64,000 bases of DNA, from NCBI RefSeq assembly GCF_016804325.1, contig NZ_CP043627.1:2183001-2247000 (forward strand), in the 5' to 3' direction. Below the pieces are notes generated by a model that saw only the letters and a list, made by a program, of their open reading frames with translations, ran no database searches and had not been told where the DNA came from. Source of the DNA: Methylobacterium aquaticum. Lineage in GTDB: Bacteria; Pseudomonadota; Alphaproteobacteria; Rhizobiales; Beijerinckiaceae. The position numbers and the translations under genes were made by a program. Of the stretch, positions 28,820 to 37,118 are shown piece by piece (the first letter of the stretch is position 1; each line of letters opens with the position of its first letter).

Positions 28820-30268
28820 ATGAAATTCTGGCTCGGTCTGTCGGGATGCCTGGCGCTGGCGGCATCCGGCGTCGCGCTGACGATGGTGGAGGAGAGCCCG
28901 CCGGCGGCGGGCCAGGACCAGGCAGGCCAGGAACAGGCGGCGCCGCCGCGGGCGGCCACGGCCTGGACCGACGTGAGCGAGGCCGACCGGGCCGGCGTGC
29001 CGCGCCAGATGCAGGCGCGCGTCATCCTGGCCCGCCAGGCGGCCGATACGACCCGGCAGGCATCCGAGCAGGCGAGCCCCGTCGATCGGGGCCGCCCCGC
29101 GGCGAAGCTCCCCGAGCCCGCACCGGCTACCGTGAATGTCCGCGCCGTCGAGGAGGCCCGGCAGCGGGCCGAGGCGCGGGTGCGGCAGGCGGAGAGCGAG
29201 ACGGACTTGGCCCGGCGGCGGCTGGAGCAGGAGGAAGCCCGGGCCAACGCCCTGTCGGACGCCGCGATGGCGGCCCGCCGCGATCTGATCGCCGCCCGGG
29301 CCGAGGTCGAGGAATTGCGGGCGCGGGCGGTGCAGGTGCCCGGGCCGGATGTCCAGGCCCAGGCCGCCGACGAGGGGCGGTTGTCCGTGGAGACGACCAT
29401 CGATGCGGGCCGGCAGGCGCTGGCGGAGGAGCGGGCGCGCTCCGAGCAGCTGGCGGGCGCGCTCGCCGAGGCGCGCCGCCGGGTCGCCGTGCTGGAAACG
29501 GCCGCCGAGGCGGCGCAGGTCGCCCACCAGGCCCAGGCGCAGAATGCGGCGCGGGAGCGGGCGATGATGCGGGCCGGCCTGCGCCGCCTCGCCGTGGCGC
29601 TCCGGGCCGCCCAGGTCGCTCAGTCCGAGGCCGTCGCCCGCGAGGCGCAGGCCGCCGGCGCCCGCGACCGGGCCGAGCAAGGCCGGCTCGCCGCCGAGCG
29701 GACCGTCGCCGAGACGCGCGAGCGCCTCGCACGCCTGAAGGCCGGCCGCGACCGTGACGCGGAGGCCCGCCTGCCGGCCGGCGAGGCACCGTCGCGGCCG
29801 TCGATGGTGGTCCAGGCCCGCCCGTCGCCGCGGGGCGGGGCCGCCTGGACCGTGCCCCGGCCGGCGGGCGTGCCGGACACGGTCGACGAGGAACGGCTGC
29901 TGGCCCAGGCCGCCACCCTGCTCGGGCGCGGCGACATCAGCGGGGCGCGGCTCTACCTCACCCTCGGCCTGCGGAGCGGCAGCGCCCGGGCGACCGCGCT
30001 CCTCGCCGAGACCTACGATCCCGACCGGCTCGCCGCCCTCCAGGTTCGCGGCCTGCGCGGCGATCCCGAGACCGCCAGCGCCCTGTACCGGCAGGCCCAA
30101 GGGACGCCGGAACGGCCGAACCGGGATCTCGCGACCCGCGATCCCGGCGAGACGCCGACGGCCGGCCTCGCGCCGCGGGGTCCGGCGGGCTGGACCAGCC
30201 CGGTCCGGCAGGCCGGTCTGCCGGCCCCCTTCGTGCCCTCCCTCTCCGCGCCCTGGGGCGGCGAGTGA
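28820..30268 (+). CDS. Secreted or anchored coiled-coil protein
   Basis: A 482-residue protein starting at ATG 28820 with a hydrophobic N-terminus (MKFWLGLSGCLALAASGVAL) that is a signal peptide or anchor. Residues about 115-310 are Ala/Arg/Glu/Gln-rich with heptad spacing, strongly predicted to be coiled coil (for example EEARQRAEARVRQAESETDL). A short C-terminal helical part (EERLLAQAATLLGRGDISGA, then LRSGSARATALLAETYDPD) resembles a Sel1/TPR-like repeat pair. No known family recognised. The TAXI protein gene follows 28 bp later on the same strand, suggesting a shared envelope role. Confidence 0.7.
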   Translation: MKFWLGLSGCLALAASGVALTMVEESPPAAGQDQAGQEQAAPPRAATAWTDVSEADRAGVPRQMQARVILARQAADTTRQASEQASPVDRGRPAAKLPEPAPATVNVRAVEEARQRAEARVRQAESETDLARRRLEQEEARANALSDAAMAARRDLIAARAEVEELRARAVQVPGPDVQAQAADEGRLSVETTIDAGRQALAEERARSEQLAGALAEARRRVAVLETAAEAAQVAHQAQAQNAARERAMMRAGLRRLAVALRAAQVAQSEAVAREAQAAGARDRAEQGRLAAERTVAETRERLARLKAGRDRDAEARLPAGEAPSRPSMVVQARPSPRGGAAWTVPRPAGVPDTVDEERLLAQAATLLGRGDISGARLYLTLGLRSGSARATALLAETYDPDRLAALQVRGLRGDPETASALYRQAQGTPERPNRDLATRDPGETPTAGLAPRGPAGWTSPVRQAGLPAPFVPSLSAPWGGE

Positions 30269-30296
30269 CCCGCTTCGAGCGATGGGGAGACACCGC

Positions 30297-31499
30297 ATGA
30301 TCCGCCGCGCCGCGCTCCGGCTCGCCCTCCTGCTGCCTTGCCTGTTGCCCTGGGCCGGCCCGGAGGCCCGCGCTCAGCCCGCCGATCCCCCGCCGAGCCC
30401 CGCGCCGGCGCCCGCCCGGCCCGCCCGGGCCGCCCCGGCAAAGCCGCGGGTGCAGGCCGCCGCCCCGCGGGAGAGCGCCGAGGACGTGGCGCTCGGCAGC
30501 CACCTCAACGCCAACACCGTGGCGGTGATCTCCGGCACCCCCGGCGGCACCTACTTCCGCATGGCGAGCGACCTCGCCTTCGTGCTCGACGGCGTCAACG
30601 ACCTGCGGGTGCTGCCGGTGATGGGCAAGGGCGCGGGCCAGAACGCCTACGACCTGCGCTACCTGCGGGGGATCGACATCGCCTTCGTGCGCACCGATTC
30701 CCTCGACCAGCTGCGCAAGGACAAGCGGGTCGGCAACGCCCGGTCGCACATCGCCACCATCGCCCGGCTGTTCAACGACGAATTGCACGTCGTCGCCCCG
30801 CGCGACATCACCGACATCCGCCAGCTCGCCGGCCGCAAGGTGAGCTTCGACGTGCGCGGCAGCGGCACCGACGTGTCGGGGCGGGCGATGCTGTCCGGGA
30901 TCGGGCTCGCCGTCGAGGTCGTCAACGTCGACCAGCCGCAGGCGCTCGCCATGCTGGAGCGGGGCGAGATCGCCGCCGTCGTCTCGGTGGCGGCCAAGCC
31001 GGTGGCGGTTCTGGCCGAGTTCCAGGCCGGCGACCGCTTCCACCTGCTCGACGTGCCCTTCGCCGACGGCGTCGCCGAGAGCTACATGCCGGCGGAACTG
31101 GCCCATGCCGATTACCCGCTCCTCGCGCCGGAGGGGAAGACGGTGCGCACGCTCGCGGTCGGCACCATCCTGGCGGCCTATAACTGGCCGAAGGGCAGCG
31201 AGCGCTATGCCCGCATCGCCCGCTTCGTCGACGCCTTCTTCAGCCGGTACGACGCGTTCCTGAAACCCCCGCGCCATCCGAAATGGCGCGAGGTGAACCT
31301 CGCCGCCGAGGTCGCCGACTGGCCCCGCTTCCCGGCCGCCCGGGACTGGCTGGAGCACCGCAGCGCCCCGGCCCCGCAGGCGGCGGCAGCGCCCGGAGAG
31401 GTGGCGCAGTTCCTCGCCCAGCGCCGGGGCGCCGGTGAGGTCGACCGGGATCAGCTGTATCAGGAGTTCCTGAAGTGGCGCGATGGGCGGGGGCGGTGA
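30297..31499 (+). CDS. TAXI family TRAP transporter solute-binding protein
   Basis: A 400-residue periplasmic protein of the TAXI family, the binding components of TRAP transporters. It has a signal peptide (residues 1-26, ending ARAQP), a Pro/Ala linker (27-60), and the family start AVISGTPGGTYFRMASDLAF, followed by DLRVLPVMGKGAGQNAYDLR and SFDVRGSGTDVSGRAMLSGI. TRAP membrane genes (DctQM-like fusion) are not nearby, so its transport partner is elsewhere or it has another role. The C-terminal 60 residues are low-complexity and charged, unusual for the family. Confidence 0.85.
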   Translation: MIRRAALRLALLLPCLLPWAGPEARAQPADPPPSPAPAPARPARAAPAKPRVQAAAPRESAEDVALGSHLNANTVAVISGTPGGTYFRMASDLAFVLDGVNDLRVLPVMGKGAGQNAYDLRYLRGIDIAFVRTDSLDQLRKDKRVGNARSHIATIARLFNDELHVVAPRDITDIRQLAGRKVSFDVRGSGTDVSGRAMLSGIGLAVEVVNVDQPQALAMLERGEIAAVVSVAAKPVAVLAEFQAGDRFHLLDVPFADGVAESYMPAELAHADYPLLAPEGKTVRTLAVGTILAAYNWPKGSERYARIARFVDAFFSRYDAFLKPPRHPKWREVNLAAEVADWPRFPAARDWLEHRSAPAPQAAAAPGEVAQFLAQRRGAGEVDRDQLYQEFLKWRDGRGR

Positions 31500-31692
31500 G
31501 GATCGAGAGGCTCTGCGGATGGCGCCGATACTGGCCCGACGATCCCGACGCCCTCCGCGTCGTCAACTCAGTTGATCCCGGTTGCGAGCATCGTTTTTTG
31601 CTCCTCGGCGCAGGCATCGCGCAGGCATGCGTCGGCGACGACGGCGACGATGGGCGTTTGTCCGGCGCCGGTCACGGGACGGCGTCAGCCCT

Positions 31693-32034
31693 TCAGCGCC
31701 TCGCCTGCTCGCGCACGGTCCGGGCCGCCTCGGCACCCGTGCGGGCGATCAGCCTGGGCAGGTCCTCGGCGACGACGCCCTTCGCCGCGAGATCGGCCCG
31801 CAACCGCTCGGCGAGAGCGTCGTCGGGTGTCCGACCGGCCGGGGGAGGGGTCGCCCCGGCCTCGACCAGGCGCTGCCTGTAGGCCTCCGCCTCGCGGCCG
31901 GTGAGCTCCAGACGCTCGCACATCCAGGTGGCGAGAATCTTGTTGCGCCGGGCGAGCGCCAGGAAGCGCAATTCCTCGTCGAGGGCGAACAAAGCCTCGG
32001 CGGCCCTCTCCCGTTCGTCGAACACCGTGGTCAT
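31693..32034 (-). CDS. DUF1476 protein, zeta-type F1-ATPase inhibitor
   Basis: A 113-residue helical protein matching the DUF1476 family, whose Paracoccus member (zeta subunit) inhibits ATP hydrolysis by the F1FO ATPase. Signature residues FDERERAAEALFALDEELRF and ALARRNKILATWMCERLELTG are at the N-terminus, followed by a helical C-terminal half (LRADLAAKGVVAEDLPRLIA). Start ATG 32034 is fixed by that conserved N-terminus. Inhibitory activity is not universal in the family, so function here is inferred. Confidence 0.88.
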   Translation of the reverse strand: MTTVFDERERAAEALFALDEELRFLALARRNKILATWMCERLELTGREAEAYRQRLVEAGATPPPAGRTPDDALAERLRADLAAKGVVAEDLPRLIARTGAEAARTVREQARR

Positions 32035-32196
32035 GGGGTGATCTCCGCGTATCGCCACTCCCCTCCCCATGAGATGGCATCGGCCGCCCATGCGAAACAG
32101 GGCCCGCGCCGATCACGAAGCGCGTGATCGCACGAGGAACGAAGGCGGCGACCGGGACGTTGCCGGGGTATCTGGGTACCCCACGGGAGCATGACC

Positions 32197-32688
32197 ATGG
32201 CCGACGAGAAGAACCTCCGCGCGCTCTTCCTGCACCAGCTCAAGGACACCTACTTCGCCGAGAACGCGATCCTGAAGGCGCTGCCGAAGATGGCCAAGGC
32301 CGCCCGCTCCGAGGAGCTCCGGGGCGCGCTCGCCGTCCATGTCGAGGAGACCCGCGAGCAGGTGAAGCGCCTCGACCAGGTCTTCCGGATCGTGGGCGAG
32401 AAGCCCGAGGGCGTCACCTGCCAGGCGATCCAGGGCATCATCGCCGAGGGCGAGGAGGTGATGCAGGAATTCTCCGGCAGCGAGGCGCTCGATGCCGGCC
32501 TGATCGCCGCCGCGCAGGCCGTGGAGCATTACGAGATCACCCGCTACGGCACCCTGCTCGCCTGGGCCAAGCAGCTGGGCCTCGGCGAGGCCGAGAGCCT
32601 GATCAAGGAAACCCTGGTCGAGGAGGAGAACACCGACGAGCTCCTGTCCGAGCTCGCCGAGGAGGCGGTCAACCCGGCCGCCGCGTAA
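32197..32688 (+). CDS. Ferritin-like DUF892 (YciE/YciF-type) protein
   Basis: A 163-residue all-helical protein of the DUF892 ferritin-like family, often stress induced. Glu/His metal-ligand candidates are spaced across four helices: KDTYFAENAILKALPK, HVEETREQVKRLD, IIAEGEEVMQEF and AVEHYEITRYGTLLAWAKQLG. Start at ATG 32197 because gggag lies about 7 bp upstream; the ATG at 32191 would be too close to it. The gene diverges from the DUF1476 gene across a 160-bp intergenic region. The enzymatic role is unknown. Confidence 0.9.
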   Translation: MADEKNLRALFLHQLKDTYFAENAILKALPKMAKAARSEELRGALAVHVEETREQVKRLDQVFRIVGEKPEGVTCQAIQGIIAEGEEVMQEFSGSEALDAGLIAAAQAVEHYEITRYGTLLAWAKQLGLGEAESLIKETLVEEENTDELLSELAEEAVNPAAA

Positions 32689-32729
32689 CCTCGGCGGGGC
32701 CCGGGCGTTCTCCGACGGGAGGTCGCACC

Positions 32730-33143
32730 ATGCCGGAGATCGCCGGGATCCTCGAAACGGTCCTCTATGTCGAGGACCTCGCGCGGGCCGCCGCGTTCTG
32801 GGGCGGGCCGATGGGCCTGCCCTGCCTCCACGAGGACCACCGGATGCGGGCCTTCGACGTCGCCGGGCGCGGCGTCCTGCTGCTGTTTCCCCGCGGCGGC
32901 TCCCTGAACCCGGTGCCCACGCCCGGCGGCACCATCCCGCCGCATGACGGATCGGGTCCGCTGCACCTCGCCCTGTCGATCCTGGCCGACGCGCTCGGGC
33001 CTTGGGAGCGGCACCTCGCGGCGCATGGCATCGCGATCGAGGGCCGCACGACCTGGCCGCGCGGCGGCGTCAGCCTGTACTTTCGCGATCCCGACGGACA
33101 TCTGGTCGAACTGGCGACGCCGGGATTGTGGAAGGGGTATTAA
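32730..33143 (+). CDS. VOC (glyoxalase/bleomycin resistance) family protein
   Basis: A 137-residue protein with the paired beta-alpha-beta-beta-beta fold of the vicinal oxygen chelate superfamily. Visible: ETVLYVEDLARAAAFWGG at the N-terminus, GPLHLALSI in the middle with a His metal ligand candidate, and SLYFRDPDGHLVELATPGLW near the end with the conserved Glu. It may be a metal-dependent dioxygenase, lyase or resistance protein; substrate unknown. Start ATG 32730 has gggagg about 7 bp upstream. It follows the DUF892 gene by 41 bp. Confidence 0.88.
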   Translation: MPEIAGILETVLYVEDLARAAAFWGGPMGLPCLHEDHRMRAFDVAGRGVLLLFPRGGSLNPVPTPGGTIPPHDGSGPLHLALSILADALGPWERHLAAHGIAIEGRTTWPRGGVSLYFRDPDGHLVELATPGLWKGY

Positions 33144-33197
33144 ATTTACGGTTCCAGAGACTGGTTGATCGGTCTCTACTGATCTCACGTCCAATGC

Positions 33198-33569
33198 GTC
33201 ATTCCCGGGCCGCGAATCGGAGCCCGGAAGCCAGAACTGCTGATGGTTCAGAACAGAGCAGGCCTCGTTCCGCTTCGTTCTCTACGATCTGACAGCCTGT
33301 TTGATTGACTCAAGCACTTACTCCCACACACGACCTCATCCTGAGGTGTCAGTCGATTGAAAATCGACTGACCTCGAAGGAGGGCTCCAGGGATCGCGAA
33401 GACTTCTGGAGCCCTCCTTCGAGGCTCCTTTCAGTCGCGATCTTCGATCGCCAGCACCTCAGGATGAGGTCGCGAGTGGGATGAAAAAGGTCGTTGCAGC
33501 TTAATTTTCGCAAGTAAAACAGGCTCTGATGTTGGGGTTCCGGGCTCCGCGTCGCGGCCCCGGATTGAC
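33198..33569. repeat. Palindromic repeat, family A, copy 2, interrupted
   Basis: Family A arms at about 33198-33233 and 33534-33569 (ends gtcattcccgggccgcg and cggccccggattgac) separated by far more DNA than in copies 1 and 3. A complete family B element sits between them at 33334-33469, so this appears to be an older A element with a B element inserted. It occupies most of the 484-bp gap between the VOC gene and glk; no gene is seen in the gap. Confidence 0.65.
33334..33469. repeat. Palindromic repeat, family B, copy 2
   Basis: Carries the family B outer arms cctcatcctgaggtg / cacctcaggatgagg and the inner gaaggagggctccag / ctggagccctccttc pair. It is about 17 bp longer than the copies at 8037 and 62706 because of an additional gcgatcttcgatcgccag segment before the right arm. 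It is nested inside a family A element. Confidence 0.85.
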
Positions 33570-33627
33570 ATGGCGGGTGTGAAGACCGTCGATCAGGTCG
33601 CAAGACGTCCTCGATCACCGCCGTCGC

Positions 33628-34617
33628 TCACGCCGTCCAGTGCTGCCCGTCATAGGCGAACCGCTCCGGCTGGCAGGCGAGCGCCGAGAGGCCGGCCAAG
33701 GCCGGATCCGCGATGGTGATGACGCAGGTCGGGATCTGCTTCATGCGGTCGGAGAAGGGCGGCTTGTGCTCGAAGGCCTGCCGGAAGGCGCCCTCGTTGA
33801 GCACGTCAAGGATGCGGGGCACGATGCCGCCGCCGATATAGACCCCGCCGGTCGCCAGGAAGGTGAGGGCGAGGTCGCCGCAATGCCGCCCGAGCAGCCG
33901 GGAGAACACACGCAAGGTCCGCTGCGCCGCCGGGTCCTCGCCCGACATCCCGCGCTCGGTGATGTCCTTGGCGTCCAGTTCGCCGCCGCCGAGCCCGGCA
34001 TGGAGCCGGGTGAGGCCCGGGCCGGAGAGGAGCGATTCGACGGTGATGCGGCCCTCGATCCGGGCGAGATTCGGCCAGAACGCGAAATCCTCCGGGTCGC
34101 TCGGCCCGAAATCGGTGTGGCCGGCCTCGGTCGACACGATGGCGAGTTGCTTGCCGTAGGGCACGAGGCCCGCCGCGCCGAAGCCGGTGCCCGGGCCGAG
34201 GACGAGGCGCGCGCCACCATCGGGGCAGAGGGTCGGGCCGATCTGCTCGAGGATCGAGCGGTCGCGCCCGGCCGGGTCGAGATCGGCGGCGCCCGCGGCG
34301 ACCGGCACGTAGTCGTTGACGATCCGGCAACTCGCGAGGCCGAAGTCGCGGCCGATCCGCTCGCCCTCGATCACCCAATGGGCGTTGGTGAGGTGGACCG
34401 CCGGCCCGTCGACCCGGGCCGCCACCGCCAGGATCGCCGAGCGGGGCGGGGCGACCGTGCTCGCCGCCAGGGCGGCGCGGATCGCCGCGCTCGGATCGGG
34501 ATAGGCGGCGGTCTTCTCGTGGGCGAGCACGACCGGCTCGGCGCCCGGCTTCTCCTGCACGGCGAAGCGCGCATTGGTGCCACCGATATCGCCGAACAGG
34601 ACCGGGAACTCGAACAT
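33628..34617 (-). CDS. glk: Glucokinase
   Basis: ATP-dependent hexokinase phosphorylating glucose to glucose-6-phosphate. The 329-residue protein matches the bacterial glucokinase family: VLFGDIGGTNARFAVQ (phosphate-binding loop 1, near residue 6-21), the LGPGTGFGAAGLVPY loop near 140, STEAGHTDFGPSDPEDFAFW with the conserved Glu/His region, and GGVYIGGGIVPRILDVL near 262. Single gene, with the next gene upstream on the same strand 66 bp away. No regulatory site was identified. Confidence 0.95.
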   Translation of the reverse strand: MFEFPVLFGDIGGTNARFAVQEKPGAEPVVLAHEKTAAYPDPSAAIRAALAASTVAPPRSAILAVAARVDGPAVHLTNAHWVIEGERIGRDFGLASCRIVNDYVPVAAGAADLDPAGRDRSILEQIGPTLCPDGGARLVLGPGTGFGAAGLVPYGKQLAIVSTEAGHTDFGPSDPEDFAFWPNLARIEGRITVESLLSGPGLTRLHAGLGGGELDAKDITERGMSGEDPAAQRTLRVFSRLLGRHCGDLALTFLATGGVYIGGGIVPRILDVLNEGAFRQAFEHKPPFSDRMKQIPTCVITIADPALAGLSALACQPERFAYDGQHWTA

Positions 34618-34683
34618 CGCCGCCGCCTCGCTTCCGCGCTCAAGGCTACCGGTTATAGCGCCGCGGCGGCCCTGGTCGACCGC

Positions 34684-35634
34684 TCACTCGCCCTCCATCC
34701 GGCCGACCTCCTTCATCGCCCGCTTCAGGGCGAGGAGCCGGCGGTCGCGGTCGCGGAACAGCTCGGCCGGGTCGCGCCCGCCCCAGTCGAAGAAGCCTTT
34801 CCCCGCCATCACGCCGGTGCGCCCCTGCGCCACCAGGTCGTCGACCGCGTCCGAGCGGGTGCGGGCCGGGGGCGGGCTGTAGCTGGCATTGGCGAGCGCA
34901 TGGCGCAGCAGTTCGATGCCGGTGAAATCCGCCTTGGCGAGGTGGCCGAGGATCGGGATGCGCAGCGCCAGGCCGTGGATGATCGCGTCGTCGATCTCGC
35001 GGGCCGAGGCCACGCCCTCGTCGAGGAGGTGGTAGACCTCGGCCGAAATCGCCGACTGGATCCGGTTGGCGACGTAGCCCGGGATGAAGCGCTTGAGCAC
35101 GATCGGCACCTGACCGAGGCCCAGCGCGAGCTGGCGCGCCTCCTCGATCACGGCCGGGTCGGTCTGCGGCCCCGGCACCACGTCGACGAGGTCGACGATG
35201 TAGGGCGGGGTGTACCAGTGCATCACCAGGGCGTGCTTCTGACGGTTGTCCGGGATCAGCGGAAAGACGTCGAGATAGCTGGTGTTGCTGGCGATTCGGG
35301 TCTCGGGGGCGCAGAGCCGGTCGAGCTCGGCGAACAGGGTGCGCTTCGCCTCCGGGTTCTCGGTGATCGCCTCGATGACGAGGCTTGCCCCCGCGACCGT
35401 CGCGGCGAGGTCGGGTTCGAGGCGGATCGCCTGCGCGGCGCGCTCCGGCGTCCACTCGTCCGAGACGGCGCCGGCCTCGCGCAGGGTGTCGAGGGCCGAG
35501 GCGATCAGGCCCGGCACCTGGTCCAGGGTCTCCTTCCGGCTGTCGGTGAGCCGCACCCGGTGCCCACCGAGCGCCAGGACCAGGGCGATGCCGTGCCCCA
35601 TCAGCCCGGCCCCGATGACCGCGATCTCGCTCAT
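34684..35634 (-). CDS. 3-hydroxyacyl-CoA dehydrogenase family protein
   Basis: NAD-dependent dehydrogenase of 316 residues. The N-terminal Rossmann motif GAGLMGHGIA is at residues 8-17, the strand-end acidic DSRKETL follows, and the catalytic His lies in ALVMHWYTPPYIVDLVDVVPG near 138-158. The C-terminal helical domain has GYVANRIQSAISAEVYHLLDEG. Members act on 3-hydroxyacyl-CoA, L-carnitine or related hydroxy acids; the HWYTPPY variation from the common HFFNP suggests a non-classical substrate. The ATG is preceded by a good gggagg site. Confidence 0.88.
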   Translation of the reverse strand: MSEIAVIGAGLMGHGIALVLALGGHRVRLTDSRKETLDQVPGLIASALDTLREAGAVSDEWTPERAAQAIRLEPDLAATVAGASLVIEAITENPEAKRTLFAELDRLCAPETRIASNTSYLDVFPLIPDNRQKHALVMHWYTPPYIVDLVDVVPGPQTDPAVIEEARQLALGLGQVPIVLKRFIPGYVANRIQSAISAEVYHLLDEGVASAREIDDAIIHGLALRIPILGHLAKADFTGIELLRHALANASYSPPPARTRSDAVDDLVAQGRTGVMAGKGFFDWGGRDPAELFRDRDRRLLALKRAMKEVGRMEGE

Positions 35635-35745
35635 GGTGTCCTCCCGTATTGATTGGTTGCTTGACGTGGTTTCGATCTGTCCGCGACCGTCGATCGCTCA
35701 AACTTCGGAGCTTCTGGTTTGATCCTACAGATTTGATCCCCTCCT

Positions 35746-35884
35746 CGTCATTCCGGGGCCGCGAAGCGGAGCCCGGAATCCAGAGCCTCAGATGTGAAAG
35801 GATAAAGCGACACACGGTCCGCTTTATTCTGGGCGATCGGCGGTTCTGGATTCCGGACTCCGCTTTCGCGGCCCCGGAATGACG
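35746..35884. repeat. Palindromic repeat, family A, copy 3
   Basis: About 139 bp with inverted arms gtcattccggggccgcga / gcggccccggaatgac and an AT-richer centre, nearly the same size as copy 1. It sits in the 340-bp gap upstream of the dehydrogenase gene and after the cyclase gene. The rest of the gap shows no gene. Confidence 0.85.
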
Positions 35885-35974
35885 CGGTTGGTTTGGGACC
35901 TGTTGAGATCAATCAAACAGGCTCTCGGGATGAGCTCGAGGTTGGGACGAGCCATGCGGCCCTTCAAACCTCTC

Positions 35975-37003
35975 TCACACCGTGGCGATCGGCGTCGTCG
36001 GCGAGCCGACCGCGCCGGGCAGCCGCAAGGGCGGCGCGGTCAGGAAGAAGCGGAAGCGCCCGTTCGCCCGCAGCCAGGTGGCGAGCGGGGTGAGGTGCCA
36101 CAATTCGCCGAGATTGACCCCGAGGCGGAACAGGCAATGCTCGTGGAGCGGCAGCGTCGCGCAGCAGCCGTCCCCCGGCAGGGCCGGATGGACCTCGACG
36201 GCATAGTTGTCGGCGATGAGCGCGCAGAGCCCCGAATCGGTGATCCAGTTCAGGAGCCTGCGGTCGCGCCCGTCGAGGCCGGCGCAGAGGTCGAAGACGA
36301 TCGCCGGATCCGGGTTGCGGTTCATGCCGAGCAGCCGTTCGGCGAAGCCCGTATGCAGGCAGACCATGTCGCCGGGCTCGACCACGACGCCATCGGCGTC
36401 GAGGATGCGGCGGAGCTGGTCGTAGCCGACCGCCACCCGCGCCTCGCCGAGATGGGCGTGGAGATCGATCATCACGCCGCGGCCCTGCATGCCGCGCTCG
36501 GCCAGCCGCTCGATGCCGAGCGCCTGGGCGCGGGAGGGAGCGCCCGCCTCCTCCGCCGTCGCCGGGCCGGTGATGTCCGAGCCGGCCCGGAAGCCGTTGT
36601 AGTAGACCGGGCGCGGGGTGCCGTCGCCCTCGACGTCGAACAGCGAGCCGACATGGGCGAGGCTGTCCCACTGCGTCGAGTATTGCAGGTGCAGCACCGC
36701 GAGGTCGTCGCTGATGACGTCGGTGGCGTCCGGCACCTCCTCGCACACCATGAAATTCATGTTCGGCCGGCCGCTCGCCCGCACCGTCGGACGGATCTGC
36801 GGCGGGTGGCGGCGCGGGTTCAGCACGTTGCCGCCGGGAAAGTCGAGGGGCAGGCTGAGGCAGAAGGTCAGGCCCTCCCGCACCTCGGCCGCGCCCTGGC
36901 GCACCTTCTCGGGCGTCAGGAGGTTGAGCCGGCCGAGCTCGTCGTCGGGACCGAAATCGCCCCAGGTCGAGCCCTCCGGGCGGCGGCGCCAGCGTAGAGT
37001 CAT
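35975..37003 (-). CDS. Cyclase family protein (metal-dependent amidohydrolase type)
   Basis: A 342-residue protein of the cyclase (PF04199-like) family, which includes kynurenine formamidase and isatin hydrolase and binds a divalent metal through a His/Asp motif. Here the motif region reads HLQYSTQWDSLAHVGSLFD (near residues 103-121). Other conserved parts are GVMIDLHAHLG, DMVCLHTGFAERLLG and DNYAVEVHPALP. At about 340 residues it belongs to the longer subgroup. Reaction unknown; cleavage or formation of a small amide or lactone is inferred from the family. Confidence 0.87.
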   Translation of the reverse strand: MTLRWRRRPEGSTWGDFGPDDELGRLNLLTPEKVRQGAAEVREGLTFCLSLPLDFPGGNVLNPRRHPPQIRPTVRASGRPNMNFMVCEEVPDATDVISDDLAVLHLQYSTQWDSLAHVGSLFDVEGDGTPRPVYYNGFRAGSDITGPATAEEAGAPSRAQALGIERLAERGMQGRGVMIDLHAHLGEARVAVGYDQLRRILDADGVVVEPGDMVCLHTGFAERLLGMNRNPDPAIVFDLCAGLDGRDRRLLNWITDSGLCALIADNYAVEVHPALPGDGCCATLPLHEHCLFRLGVNLGELWHLTPLATWLRANGRFRFFLTAPPLRLPGAVGSPTTPIATV

Positions 37004-37118
37004 CGGTGCGGTCCTCTCCGCTGGCGCTGCGAGGACGGTCCACCGCGCGCGCGGCGGCGCGCCGTCGCGCTCGCCGATGGCCGGGGGCCGTTCGATTGCC
37101 GTATTCCGGCCATCGGGG

